Shown piece after piece: positions 26,061 to 35,494 of a stretch of DNA of 64,000 nt. The DNA is from an uncultured Desulfobacter sp. (lineage in GTDB: Bacteria; Desulfobacterota; Desulfobacteria; Desulfobacterales; Desulfobacteraceae), in contig NZ_OY762929.1 of the NCBI RefSeq assembly GCF_963666675.1, forward strand, positions 310,001 through 374,000, given 5' to 3'. The notes under the pieces are model-generated. The model saw only the letters and a program-made list of their open reading frames with translations, was not told the origin of the DNA and did no database searches. Position numbers and translations under genes: made by a program. Each line of letters starts with the position of its first letter. Within the stretch, counting starts at the first letter, position 1.

Positions 26061-27446
26061 TTAAGGAATGAAAACGGTCAGGCAAATTTCCCGGCCGTTG
26101 TGATCCGCGCTGATGCGTCCCTTGCAGCGCGTGATCTGTTTTTTTGCAATGGCCAGTCCAAGTCCCGTCCCCGATGCTTTTTGCCCGGGAATTCGGAAAA
26201 ACGGATTGAACAGGCGATCCAAATCCTCTTTACTCATGGGGCCGCAGGTGTTGGTGATTGAAAATTCAAGGCCCTTGGGGGAGACGGTTCCGGCGGATAC
26301 GCGGATGGTATTGCCGGGGAGAGAATATTTGATGGCATTGTCCATGAGATTAGAAAAAACCGATTTCACCAATGCTTTGTCCTGGCGGGCCTTGCCAAAG
26401 TCCCGGATATCAAGGTCAAGGGTCAGGTCGTTTCTATCCAGCAGCGGATAGTATGCCTCCATCGTGGACCTGATGTATTCGGAAAACCTGAACGTTTCTG
26501 GTTCCAGGGTTGATTCCTGGTAATCAATTTTGGACAGGGCCAGCGCTTCTGCGATCAGGGTGTCCAGATCCCCGATATCAGATTCCATATTGTTTAGCAG
26601 CCGTATGACCGCATCATCCGAAGCGCCTTTTTGCTCAAGCTTGTCCAGGATGAGTTCCTTGGAGACCCTGAGACGGGCCAGGGGAGAGCGCAGCTCATGG
26701 GACACATTGGCCGTCAGCTCCTTGGAGTTGCGAACCAGCAGTTCCAATCGATCCGCCATCCGGTTAAATGTCTCCCCAAGTTTGGCAATTTCATCATCGC
26801 CTTTGATATCCGTTCGCACCGTCAGATTCCCACCGGCAAATTCAAGGGCAGACTGGTTGAGCCGGTTTATCCGGCGGGTGATGTATGAGATCGCAGGGAA
26901 CAGCATTACGGTGGCGGTGACACCGATGACGATCAATCCGATTAAGAATAGTCCTTCGTTTCGGCTGTTTTTTGCGGTGTCCATAAACAGGTGCAGATAC
27001 AATTTCCGGCTTTGGTCGCTGATGGGGATGACGGCATAGTATTTGTTCCACTTAAGCAGGTAATGATAAAGTGAAATCCCGCTGTCTTGGTGGGTTTGTT
27101 GGTGGGTTTTGTAGGGCAGGAAATCCATGGGCCCCTCAAAACTTTGAAATATAATATGACCTTTGGATTCGGTGAGCCAGACTTTGACGTCAAAAAATGA
27201 TGTGCAACGCTCCAAAAGCTGGATAAGATCCGGATTTTTTTCCGCCGGCAGGTCTTTGTGCCGGTCCACCTCCTTTTGTACCATGACCTTGAAGACATTA
27301 AGCTTGGTAAGGGCTTTATGATCCAGCTCTGATTTATAACAACGCCCTGAGGTCATCATGAATAGGCCAATGGCCAGCAGGATGGTGATCAGCAGGATGC
27401 CCAGAAAAGCCAAAAGAATTTTCAGGTAAAGACGCTTGATTTGCAT
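26061..27446 (-). CDS. Sensor histidine kinase (CpxA-like)
   Basis: 461 residues with a membrane helix at about 9-31, a periplasmic domain of about 140 residues, a second helix near 171-193, HAMP (RINRLNQSALEFAGGNLTVR), HisKA with phospho-acceptor His in NVSHELRSPLARLR and HATPase_c with NLMDNAIKYS, then GTGLGLAIAKK. It autophosphorylates in response to an envelope signal and passes phosphate to the response regulator encoded 14 bases upstream. Size and layout fit the CpxA/RstB group, but the inducing signal is unknown. Confidence 0.9.
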   Translation of the reverse strand: MQIKRLYLKILLAFLGILLITILLAIGLFMMTSGRCYKSELDHKALTKLNVFKVMVQKEVDRHKDLPAEKNPDLIQLLERCTSFFDVKVWLTESKGHIIFQSFEGPMDFLPYKTHQQTHQDSGISLYHYLLKWNKYYAVIPISDQSRKLYLHLFMDTAKNSRNEGLFLIGLIVIGVTATVMLFPAISYITRRINRLNQSALEFAGGNLTVRTDIKGDDEIAKLGETFNRMADRLELLVRNSKELTANVSHELRSPLARLRVSKELILDKLEQKGASDDAVIRLLNNMESDIGDLDTLIAEALALSKIDYQESTLEPETFRFSEYIRSTMEAYYPLLDRNDLTLDLDIRDFGKARQDKALVKSVFSNLMDNAIKYSLPGNTIRVSAGTVSPKGLEFSITNTCGPMSKEDLDRLFNPFFRIPGQKASGTGLGLAIAKKQITRCKGRISADHNGREICLTVFIP

Positions 27447-27460
27447 GTCCGGGATTTTGT

Positions 27461-28156
27461 TTATGAATCAGGATTGATAAACATGTATCCTGTGCCCCAT
27501 ATTGTTTTTATGCGCACTGGGGAAGAGGGGTTTTTTTCGATTTTTCCCCTTAGCTTGGAAACATGAATATCCACGCTGCGATCATCAGCCATAAAGCTTC
27601 GGCCCTGGGCCATGTTTGTGATCTGTTCACGGCTGAGCACGGTGTTCGGGTGTTTCATAAGCACTTCCAGGACATTGAATTCCGTGGTGGATAGGGGGAT
27701 GTTTTCTCCGGCCGCCACCAGGGTCCGTGTGGATCGGTTCAATTCCAGATCTCCGGCCCGGATAATCACGGTATCGGCCTCGGGTGCGCTTCTGTCCTGG
27801 CGCCTGAGAATGGCCCGGATCCTGGCAAGAAGCTCCCTGGGATTAAACGGCTTGGGAAGATAATCGTCCGCTCCCAGTTCCAGTCCCACAATCCTGTCCG
27901 TATCATCGCCCTTGGCAGTCAGCATGATGACCGGTATTGCATGTTTGGCCCGGATCTGCTTTAGTACCTCCAGGCCATTGGTGTCGGGCAGCATAATATC
28001 CAGAATAACAATATCCGGGTGATTATCCCGTATGGCATCAAGGGCATCGGCACCTAACATGACGGCATGGGAAATAAATTCGTTTTCCCCGAAATATTCG
28101 GTTAAAAGATCTATCAGCTTGGCATCATCGTCAACGATTAAAACGGTTTGGGACAT
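27461..28156 (-). CDS. OmpR-family response regulator (CpxR-like)
   Basis: 231 residues: a receiver domain with the acidic pair in LIVDDDAKLID, phospho-acceptor Asp in IVILDIMLPDTNGLEV, MLTAKG and KPFNPRELLARIRAIL, then a winged-helix DNA-binding domain (RSVDIHVSKLRGKIEKNP). It is co-transcribed with the downstream sensor kinase and divergent from the U32 gene, so the 28160-28340 gap is a likely control region. Confidence 0.92.
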   Translation of the reverse strand: MSQTVLIVDDDAKLIDLLTEYFGENEFISHAVMLGADALDAIRDNHPDIVILDIMLPDTNGLEVLKQIRAKHAIPVIMLTAKGDDTDRIVGLELGADDYLPKPFNPRELLARIRAILRRQDRSAPEADTVIIRAGDLELNRSTRTLVAAGENIPLSTTEFNVLEVLMKHPNTVLSREQITNMAQGRSFMADDRSVDIHVSKLRGKIEKNPSSPVRIKTIWGTGYMFINPDS

Positions 28157-28340
28157 GATTTTTTTCCTTTCATACCTCTTTATAAACGATTGTGCTGTTT
28201 TTTGACAAGGGTAGTCAAATGTTTTTATTAAAATTGATACAGTTTTTTATGTTTTGACGTATTTTTAACAAGAAAATATTGACAGTCATGTGGATTAAAT
28301 GGTTTTTGAGCCAGTTGAAAAAACACAATGAGGAGAGATC

Positions 28341-30215
28341 ATGTCCTGCCTGGAACTTTTAGCACCGGCGAAAAATATTGAATTCGGCAAGGCCGCTGTG
28401 GATCACGGGGCAGACGCCGTTTATATCGGCCCTGAACGGTTCGGTGCCAGGGCTGCCGCCGGTAACAGTGTCAGGGATATCGAGGCGTTGTGCCGCTATG
28501 CCCAACGCTATTTAGCCAGGGTCTATGTTGCGTTTAACACCCTGCTGTTTGATGACGAGCTTGAACCGGCAAGGGATTTGATCGAACAGCTGTACACTGC
28601 CGGGGTGGATGCCCTGATCATCCAGGATATGGGGCTTTTGGAGATGGACCTGCCGCCCATTCCATTATTTGCAAGTACCCAGACCGATAACCGGACCCCT
28701 GAAAAGGTTCAATTCCTTGAACAGTCAGGATTCTCCCGTGTGATCCTTGCCCGGGAACTCTCTTTGTCTGCCATCAAGCAGATCCGAAACGCCACACATG
28801 TGGACCTTGAGGCCTTTGTCCACGGGGCATTGTGCGTCTGTTATTCCGGGCAATGCTATATGAGTGCGGCCATTGGGGGCAGAAGTGCAAACCGCGGTGC
28901 CTGCGGTCAGCCCTGCCGGCTTGCCTGGAACCTTGAAGACAAAGACGGCAAGTTGCTTAGTGAAAACAGGCATCTGCTCTCGTTAAAGGACATGCGTCGC
29001 GCAGATTTTCTGGGGGATCTGGTCCGGGCAGGAATCACCTCTTTTAAGATCGAAGGTCGGCTTAAAAGTCTGGATTACGTGAAAAATATCACGGGGTTTT
29101 ATCGGCAGCGGCTTGATGCCTTGCTAAACAGCGGTACCTCCCACACCAAAGCCTCTTCGGGGCGGACAAGGTTCTTTTTTACACCCGAGCCCTGCAAAAC
29201 CTTTAACCGGGGATTTACCGATTATTTTCTCGCCGGTTCGACGGATAAGCCAACCTTCTCCATTGATGCCTTTGATACGCCAAAATCTGTGGGGGAACCC
29301 CTTGGTCAGGTCAAACAGATTAAAAACCAGGCCCTGGAGCTGGACCGGAAGCATGATCTGCGGGCCGGTGACGGGATCTGTTTTCCCAACGCCCCGGGCC
29401 GACTCAAAGGGTTTTATGTGAACCGGGTGGATGAACATGGACGTGTGTATGCGTCCGGAAAAACACAGATTCATAAAAAGGATCTGCCCAAAGGCACCAA
29501 GGTCTTCAGGAACCACGACCAGGGATTTACCCGGCGGATGTCAGGCACGACGGCCCAAAGAAAGATTCTTCTGGATATGACGTTTCGTGAACACCCCGAC
29601 GGGTTTGAACTCGCTTGCGTGGATGAGGACAATATCCAGGCCCGGGCCCTGCTTCGTGCGCCGGGGGAACCCGCCCGCAATCCCGATACGGCCAGGGCAG
29701 CCATTGAACGGCAGTTGGGTAAACTGGGCAATACCTGTTTTGAGCTGAACCGCCTGGATATTGTTTCCAAACCGGTGTTCCTGCCCGCCGCAGAGCTGAA
29801 CCGGTTGCGCAGGGACCTGGTAGCGTGTCTGGAAAAGAACCGTTTACAGGCCTATCGGCGCCCAATGGCCGGTCCCAGGCCGGCACCGGTGCCGTTTTAC
29901 CGGGCCGACCTTGATTTTAGGGCCAATGCTGCAAACCATCTGGCGGTTCAGTTTTATGAAAAAAGGGGGGTAACGTCCATTGCCCCGGCCTTTGAGTGTG
30001 ACCCGCCGGGGCCGGGTACGGCAGTCATGACCACAAAGCACTGCATCCGCCGCAGCCTTGGGTGGTGCCCGGCAAAGTCAAAGGAGAACAGAGGCAACTG
30101 CCCCAGACCTCCTGCCGGGCCGTTGTTGTTAATACATGGCAAGCACCGGTTTAAGGTGACCTTTAACTGCAGCAAATGTGAGATGCAGATTTTTACCCTT
30201 TCCCAAAGTTCATAG
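28341..30215 (+). CDS. rlhA: Peptidase U32 family protein, RlhA-like (23S rRNA hydroxylation)
   Basis: 624 residues. It has the U32 barrel start LELLAPAKNIEFGKAAVDHG and the diagnostic Cys motif HGALCVCYSGQCYMS followed by GRSANRGACGQPCR, which in RlhA-type proteins supports Fe-S binding and C2501 hydroxylation of 23S rRNA (family knowledge from E. coli). A DUF3656-like domain follows, and a second Cys pair, FNCSKCEMQIF, closes the protein. ATG with GAGGAGAG precedes. The length is close to E. coli RlhA. Other U32 proteins act in ubiquinone hydroxylation or tRNA modification, but those are shorter. Confidence 0.75.
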   Translation: MSCLELLAPAKNIEFGKAAVDHGADAVYIGPERFGARAAAGNSVRDIEALCRYAQRYLARVYVAFNTLLFDDELEPARDLIEQLYTAGVDALIIQDMGLLEMDLPPIPLFASTQTDNRTPEKVQFLEQSGFSRVILARELSLSAIKQIRNATHVDLEAFVHGALCVCYSGQCYMSAAIGGRSANRGACGQPCRLAWNLEDKDGKLLSENRHLLSLKDMRRADFLGDLVRAGITSFKIEGRLKSLDYVKNITGFYRQRLDALLNSGTSHTKASSGRTRFFFTPEPCKTFNRGFTDYFLAGSTDKPTFSIDAFDTPKSVGEPLGQVKQIKNQALELDRKHDLRAGDGICFPNAPGRLKGFYVNRVDEHGRVYASGKTQIHKKDLPKGTKVFRNHDQGFTRRMSGTTAQRKILLDMTFREHPDGFELACVDEDNIQARALLRAPGEPARNPDTARAAIERQLGKLGNTCFELNRLDIVSKPVFLPAAELNRLRRDLVACLEKNRLQAYRRPMAGPRPAPVPFYRADLDFRANAANHLAVQFYEKRGVTSIAPAFECDPPGPGTAVMTTKHCIRRSLGWCPAKSKENRGNCPRPPAGPLLLIHGKHRFKVTFNCSKCEMQIFTLSQSS

Positions 30216-30294
30216 TTCGTCCCTATTAAAATTCAACTTGACCACTGCTGTTTATGTTTGTACGTTTTGGCAAACTTTTAAAGGGGAGGTTTCA

Positions 30295-32892
30295 ATGTCG
30301 GGCGTTTGTTCTTCTCAGGGGTTTTCCAAGTTTTTTTTAGCTTTATTGATCGTTCTTTTTTTGTTTTCGTGTAAATCCGATTTGGATCAACTGAACAAGG
30401 ATGCCAAACATTATGTTGAAGGCGAAGTATCCCGGATTTCATCCGATTGGCAGCCGGGTGACCTTATGGCATCGGTCTATCCCGGCGTCCGGGACATGTT
30501 CAAGCTTCAAACCGTGAATCAGATTTTTTTCCTCTATAAAAAATTGGGCACCCTCCGGCAGATCAACGATATTAAGGGACAGGCAGCGATTACCCGGACC
30601 CTGGACAGCGATGAAACAATCACCGGCACATACCAGGTTGAAGCCGAGTATGAGAACGGGGCGGCCGTGATCCATATCTCCTGCATTATGGATAATGAAA
30701 AATGGTACATCACCGGTTTCCAGGTCAACTCACCCGTTTTAAATACCCCGCAGCAGGTATCCGGCGGATCGGCGGAAGATGCCGAAGCCCCCGCCGATAT
30801 CCCGGCACTTGAACGGGAGGTGGCGGATTTATTGGCAACCGGGGATACGATTGCAATACGAAAAAATATTAAAAAACTGCAGACGCTTGTAAAAAAATAT
30901 GAGGCCTCCGGTGCCGACGAGAATCTTATTCCCATCCTTGAAAAAATCCTTGAGGCGGATGCCGCGGATCTGTCCACCCAGTTTAAACTGGCAACGCTTC
31001 TGGCAAAAAACGGACAAAAAAACAAAGCCCGGCAAAAGGCCTTGCAGGTCTATCATTTTTCAGAAAATGAAACACTCATAACTCAGGCCGGGCAGTTTTT
31101 AAAAAATCATAACTTTCAAATGCCCCAACTGCCGGAACCCGCTTTTTTCAAAACGGATATTGAGATTGTGATGGTGCCCATGGGCGATGTGAACATGCAC
31201 CTGCTTGATGAACTGCGTGTGTTGTTACAGGAAAAATTGGGATTTAAAATTACACTCTCGGACCGGAATGTTGATCCCGGACCCTGGGACCGTATGGGCT
31301 CGGAACCGTATTTGAAAAATGTTTGTGAACAGATTCGCAAATCGCTTTCCCAGACCCAGCACCAGGCCATACTTGATGACCTTGGTATCACAGACGAGGC
31401 CTTGACTTCTTCGGAAGGGCAGGGCCGTTATATATGGAAATACTTCGCCTTGCTGGGGGATACCGGGAAAAAATACCGGGAAATATATTATGAAGGGCTG
31501 CAGCTTCGGGAAAATATGGCGCAATACCTGGCAGGAAATTTGATTGATCGTTTAAGAACCGCTGTTCCCTTTGGAGAAAATAATAAGATTAAAGGATATA
31601 TGGGGGTGACATCCAAAGGGCTGTATTGTCCCACCTGCAATTTTCTTTACGGAAGTGCCGAGTGGGCCTATGGGGTTATCTCCTATGATGGATTCCTGGC
31701 TGCACATAATAATGAAGGGGACAATCGGCCGCGCCTGGTTAAACGGCTTTTGAAACAAGCGTTGTCCACGGCCAACTTCATGTTGGGAATTCCAAGGTGC
31801 AATACCCCGTTTTGTGCCAGGGCATATCCCCATAACCTTCTGGAGCACGATGCCAAATCCGATGAACTTTGTCCGGTGTGCCGGTCCCGTCTTGCAAAGT
31901 TTAAAGAAAAACGTGTGTTCAAGAACTGCGCCCTGTCACTTTGCGAACAGGGCAATGACCTTTTGAAGGCCGGTAAGCCCGAGGCCGCTGAAAAATATTA
32001 CCGGCGCGCACAGGATGAGGCGCCGGATACTTGCGAGGTGTATAGCCTTATGGCAGACGGCTATTTTGCGGTTGAACGTTTTGATGAGGCTGTAAATGCA
32101 TGGCAACAGGCATATAACCTGAATCCTGACAAGGATATTTATCTGTTCAATATGGGGCTGGCCCATTATAAAAACGGCTGGTCTCAATTGGCCCTTGATA
32201 AGTTTACCCGGATGCTGGAGAAAAAACCGGACGATCCAAGGGCCTTGGGATGGTCGGGGATCTGTTATTCCAAGATGAAAGCGTACCCCAAAGCCATTTC
32301 CTATCTACAAAAAGCCATTGCCATTGACCCGGGAGATATCGACCAATTCAAATATTTAGCCGCCTGTTTTAATCAAACCGGCCAGCCCGACCAGGCAATC
32401 CACACCATGGAGGAGATGGTCAGGCTGTTTCCCGATGATCATACGGGCTATTATTATCTGGCCCGGCAGTTCATGGGCAAAGACCATGCAAAGGCCATTG
32501 AGAACCTTAAAAAAACCATTGCGTTGAACTCAGGTCTGGTCCCGGCATATGAAATGCTTGGCATAAGCCTTTCCCGGGACGGCAAGCCGGAAGACGCCAT
32601 CGGCATATTCAAACAGGGTATTGCAGTTGATGAGACCCATGACTCTCTTTTCAATTCCCTGGGCTACACCTATTATCTTACAAAGCAGTATGACCAGGCC
32701 ATGGCGGCGTATGACCGGGCATTAACCCTTAATCCGGAATTCTCTCTATGTCATTATAACAAGGCCCTTGCTCATTATGCCCTTGGACAGTTTTCCATGG
32801 CGCAACGTCATTTAAAGACCGCCTCATCCCTGGGATATGAAGGGGCTCCGGCATTCCACAGGGCTGTGGATAAGAAACTTGGTAACATGTGA
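30295..32892 (+). CDS. TPR lipoprotein with a degenerate archaemetzincin domain
   Basis: 865 residues from ATG 30295 (GGGGAGG upstream; the frame opens earlier but inside rlhA). The signal peptide ends in a lipobox, LFLFSC. Residues about 285-535 follow the archaemetzincin plan: VMVPMGDVNMHLLDEL, LDDLGITDEAL, FLYGSAEWAYGVIS and a Cys-ligand cluster RCNTPFCARAY...CPVC. But the HExxHxxGxxHC helix reads STANFMLGIPRC, so the catalytic Glu and all three His are gone while the structural Cys are kept. An extra CPTC is added near 442. The last 300 residues are about eight TPRs. I infer an exported, non-catalytic zinc-ribbon scaffold. Confidence 0.7.
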   Translation: MSGVCSSQGFSKFFLALLIVLFLFSCKSDLDQLNKDAKHYVEGEVSRISSDWQPGDLMASVYPGVRDMFKLQTVNQIFFLYKKLGTLRQINDIKGQAAITRTLDSDETITGTYQVEAEYENGAAVIHISCIMDNEKWYITGFQVNSPVLNTPQQVSGGSAEDAEAPADIPALEREVADLLATGDTIAIRKNIKKLQTLVKKYEASGADENLIPILEKILEADAADLSTQFKLATLLAKNGQKNKARQKALQVYHFSENETLITQAGQFLKNHNFQMPQLPEPAFFKTDIEIVMVPMGDVNMHLLDELRVLLQEKLGFKITLSDRNVDPGPWDRMGSEPYLKNVCEQIRKSLSQTQHQAILDDLGITDEALTSSEGQGRYIWKYFALLGDTGKKYREIYYEGLQLRENMAQYLAGNLIDRLRTAVPFGENNKIKGYMGVTSKGLYCPTCNFLYGSAEWAYGVISYDGFLAAHNNEGDNRPRLVKRLLKQALSTANFMLGIPRCNTPFCARAYPHNLLEHDAKSDELCPVCRSRLAKFKEKRVFKNCALSLCEQGNDLLKAGKPEAAEKYYRRAQDEAPDTCEVYSLMADGYFAVERFDEAVNAWQQAYNLNPDKDIYLFNMGLAHYKNGWSQLALDKFTRMLEKKPDDPRALGWSGICYSKMKAYPKAISYLQKAIAIDPGDIDQFKYLAACFNQTGQPDQAIHTMEEMVRLFPDDHTGYYYLARQFMGKDHAKAIENLKKTIALNSGLVPAYEMLGISLSRDGKPEDAIGIFKQGIAVDETHDSLFNSLGYTYYLTKQYDQAMAAYDRALTLNPEFSLCHYNKALAHYALGQFSMAQRHLKTASSLGYEGAPAFHRAVDKKLGNM

Positions 32893-32964
32893 GATTTGTT
32901 TTTCTTATTTCTAAAACAATGGCCGGAATGTAATTGGTGTGCCCGGATAATCCGGGCACTGCCG

Positions 32965-33783
32965 CTAGGCGTTTTTTTCCCACAAGGCATGAAAATGGTG
33001 AACCGGTCCATGACCGGCTCCTGTTTGGATATCCGCCCCGGCCTTTAATGCCTCGGTGATATAATTTTTAGCCTCGGCCACGGCTGTTTTTAGATCCAGT
33101 CCCCGGGCAAGACCTGCGGCAATGGCAGATGACAGGGTGCATCCGGTGCCGTGGCTGTTTTTTGTGTCCACGCGGTTCGCCGTGAAGCGGGTGGTCTGTT
33201 GGGATGCGGATTCATAGAGCAGATCAATGCCCGGTCCCGAGGTGAGATGTCCCCCCTTGACCAGCACATTGGCTGCGCCAAGATCTGCCAGGGCCACCCC
33301 AGCGTCTTCCATTTTATCCGGGGTATCAATGGTTTTGCCCAAAAGAACCGAGGCCTCGGGCAGATTTGGGGTAATCACCGTGGCCAGGGGCAGCAGTCGT
33401 TTGGTCAGCGCCTCCACGGCATCATCCTGAAGCAGATTGTCACCGGACTTGGAGATCATCACCGGGTCGAGCACAATATTGGGGCATTGCCATTGTTCAA
33501 GTTTGCTTGCCACCACTTCAATGACTTCCGGCGAGTGCAGCATGCCGATCTTCACGGCATTGGTGCCGATGTCCGACATCACCGCATCAATTTGTTGGCC
33601 GATAAATTCAGGGGGGACAGGAAAGATTCCCGTGACCGAGTGGGTGTTCTGGGCGGTGAGTGCCGTGATGGCGGACATACCGAATACCCCCAGGGCACTG
33701 AAGGTTTTCAGGTCTGCCTGGACACCGGCTCCGCCGCCGCTGTCGGAACCCGCGATGGTTAATGCGCGATCGTATGTTTTCAT
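32965..33783 (-). CDS. thiD: Hydroxymethylpyrimidine (phosphate) kinase
   Basis: 272 residues. It phosphorylates HMP and HMP-P to HMP-PP for thiamine synthesis. RALTIAGSDSGGGAGVQADL is the signature N-terminus and KNSHGTGCTLSSAIAAGLAR the anion-hole/catalytic Asp-region motif (GTGC). It is the last gene of the TPP-riboswitch operon, 4 bases after the binding-protein gene, which ties the imported substrate to its first kinase. Confidence 0.95.
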   Translation of the reverse strand: MKTYDRALTIAGSDSGGGAGVQADLKTFSALGVFGMSAITALTAQNTHSVTGIFPVPPEFIGQQIDAVMSDIGTNAVKIGMLHSPEVIEVVASKLEQWQCPNIVLDPVMISKSGDNLLQDDAVEALTKRLLPLATVITPNLPEASVLLGKTIDTPDKMEDAGVALADLGAANVLVKGGHLTSGPGIDLLYESASQQTTRFTANRVDTKNSHGTGCTLSSAIAAGLARGLDLKTAVAEAKNYITEALKAGADIQTGAGHGPVHHFHALWEKNA

Positions 33784-33787
33784 AAGT

Positions 33788-34723
33788 TTAATTGTCCCAG
33801 TTGTAAATCAGTGTTTGGGGATTGATTTTGTTTTTAATCAATCCGTATTTCAGGGAAAAATCAATAAAATGCTGCCATTTCCCAGGATCACTGAGCTGAC
33901 CCGGGGCGGCAAAATATTCTGCTGTCAGCGCAAAGGCTTTGGTTTCCGTATCTTTATCCACCTCGGGCAGGGCCTTAAGGTAGAGCGCCAGGGCGGTGTC
34001 CGGGGCCTTTGAAATGTCAGCCAGGGCTTTGTGGACCGCAATAATAAATCCATGCACCGCCTCTCTTTTTGTTTCCAGGGTGGATTCACCGGCTGCGAAA
34101 ATCAGCTCTTCGTATTCCGGGATACCGTATTTTTCCAGTTCAAAAAAACGGGCGGTAACACCTTGCCGGGCCATGGTGACGGTTTCGTAGGTTTTAAAGG
34201 GGCCCATGACGGCGGCCACCTGTTTTGAAGCCAGGGCGGGCAGAATGGTGAATCCCACATTCACCGGGGTGTAGTCCGTGATACCGTTGATATCGGCAAA
34301 CCCCTTGAGCAGCATGTCCATCAATCCGGGCACGGTATAGCCGATTTTTTTACCGGACAGATCCGCCGGAGTCTTTATGGATTCATCCAGAAACATCAAG
34401 GTGGTAAGGGGTTTTACCACAAGGGGGGCCACGGTTTTCACCTTGAGCCCTGCATCCGCGGCCATGATGGTCTGGGGCTGGTAGGAGACGGCCAGGTCCA
34501 CCTTGCCTGCGGCCGCAAGTTTCAGCGCATCCGAAGTCTCCGACGGGACAATGATTTCAACGTCCAGCCCCTGGGCTGCAAAATAGCCGGATTCCTGGGC
34601 CAGATAGACGGGCAGATGGTCCACGTTGGGAAACCAGTCGAGCATGAGCGTCAGTTTCTGGGCCGGGGCCGTGGTGCAAAGCATAAAAAAGATCATCAGT
34701 GTCAGAACAAGATGTCGTTTCAT
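33788..34723 (-). CDS. thiY: THI5/NMT1-like substrate-binding protein of a thiamine-pyrimidine ABC transporter
   Basis: 311 residues with a cleavable signal peptide (MLCTTAPAQ) and the NMT1/THI5 fold: LTLMLDWFPNVDHLPVYLAQ is the classic start, and LAVSYQPQTIMAADAGLKVK follows. It binds a thiamine pyrimidine precursor (HMP or formylaminopyrimidine) in the periplasm. The operon partners ThiX, ThiZ and ThiD and the upstream TPP riboswitch support this ligand over taurine or nitrate, which related proteins bind. Confidence 0.88.
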   Translation of the reverse strand: MKRHLVLTLMIFFMLCTTAPAQKLTLMLDWFPNVDHLPVYLAQESGYFAAQGLDVEIIVPSETSDALKLAAAGKVDLAVSYQPQTIMAADAGLKVKTVAPLVVKPLTTLMFLDESIKTPADLSGKKIGYTVPGLMDMLLKGFADINGITDYTPVNVGFTILPALASKQVAAVMGPFKTYETVTMARQGVTARFFELEKYGIPEYEELIFAAGESTLETKREAVHGFIIAVHKALADISKAPDTALALYLKALPEVDKDTETKAFALTAEYFAAPGQLSDPGKWQHFIDFSLKYGLIKNKINPQTLIYNWDN

Positions 34724-34747
34724 TGTTTCTCCTCTTTTTTTATGAAT

Positions 34748-35494
34748 TTATGTATTCTTCCATGTCACCATTCGTTTTTCAGCAACCCCGACCAATGCCC
34801 ACAGGCTGAGTCCCATGGCCGAAAGCCAGAGAATACAGGCAAAGACCAGGTCTGTGTTTAACCGGGCGTTGGACTGGATCATCAGATACCCAAGCCCTTT
34901 CTGGGCCCCCACCCATTCGCCGATGACCGCACCGATGGTGGCCACGGTAACGCCCACCTTGAGGCCTGAAAAAAACTGGGGCAACGCCCAGGGCCAATAG
35001 AGCAGGCGCAGCTTCATCCAGAAGCCTGCCCCCATCAGGGTAAAGAGCATGCGAAAGTCCGGATCGCAGCTTTTAAGGCCGGACAACAGGCTCACGGTAA
35101 TGGGAAAAAAGATGATCACCCAGGCCATGAACACCTTGGACCAGATGCCGTACCCCAGCCAGATCACCAGCAGCGGCGCCAGGGCAAACACCGGCACGGC
35201 CTGGGAGGCCACCAGAAATGGAGACAGGCCTTTTTCAATGCCCGGCCGGGAAAACATGAATATGGCCAAAGGGATGGACGTTAAAAGAGCCAGCACAATG
35301 CCCATCACGATTTCCAGGGCCGTGGCCAGGGCATGGGGCCATATCAATGCGGCTTTTGTTACCGCACAAAGGCCGATGGCCGATGGCGGGGGCAGGATGA
35401 ATGCCGGGACGTGCATCATCCTTACAAGGACTTCCCATAAGACCAGTATGCCTAAAGTGAGTGCTGCCGGGAAAAGTATCTCTGACCATTTCAT
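34748..35494 (-). CDS. thiX: ABC transporter permease of the HMP-precursor system
   Basis: 248 residues with six hydrophobic segments and the EAA-like loop LMGAGFWMKLRLLYWPWALP (about 150-170), as in SsuC/ThiX permeases. It overlaps thiZ by four bases (ATGA) and is followed after 24 bases by the binding-protein gene. It forms the membrane channel for the thiamine pyrimidine precursor. Confidence 0.9.
   Translation of the reverse strand: MKWSEILFPAALTLGILVLWEVLVRMMHVPAFILPPPSAIGLCAVTKAALIWPHALATALEIVMGIVLALLTSIPLAIFMFSRPGIEKGLSPFLVASQAVPVFALAPLLVIWLGYGIWSKVFMAWVIIFFPITVSLLSGLKSCDPDFRMLFTLMGAGFWMKLRLLYWPWALPQFFSGLKVGVTVATIGAVIGEWVGAQKGLGYLMIQSNARLNTDLVFACILWLSAMGLSLWALVGVAEKRMVTWKNT

Noticed and set aside
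28160..28340. TTGACA-N18-TATTAA as promoter of the U32 gene
   Set aside because: The spacing and -10 match are mediocre in a very AT-rich stretch; not strong enough to list.
30178..30294. Extended N-terminus of the TPR lipoprotein
   Set aside because: It would overlap the end of the rlhA-like gene and place the signal peptide 40 residues inside; ATG 30295 has a strong ribosome site and an immediate signal peptide.
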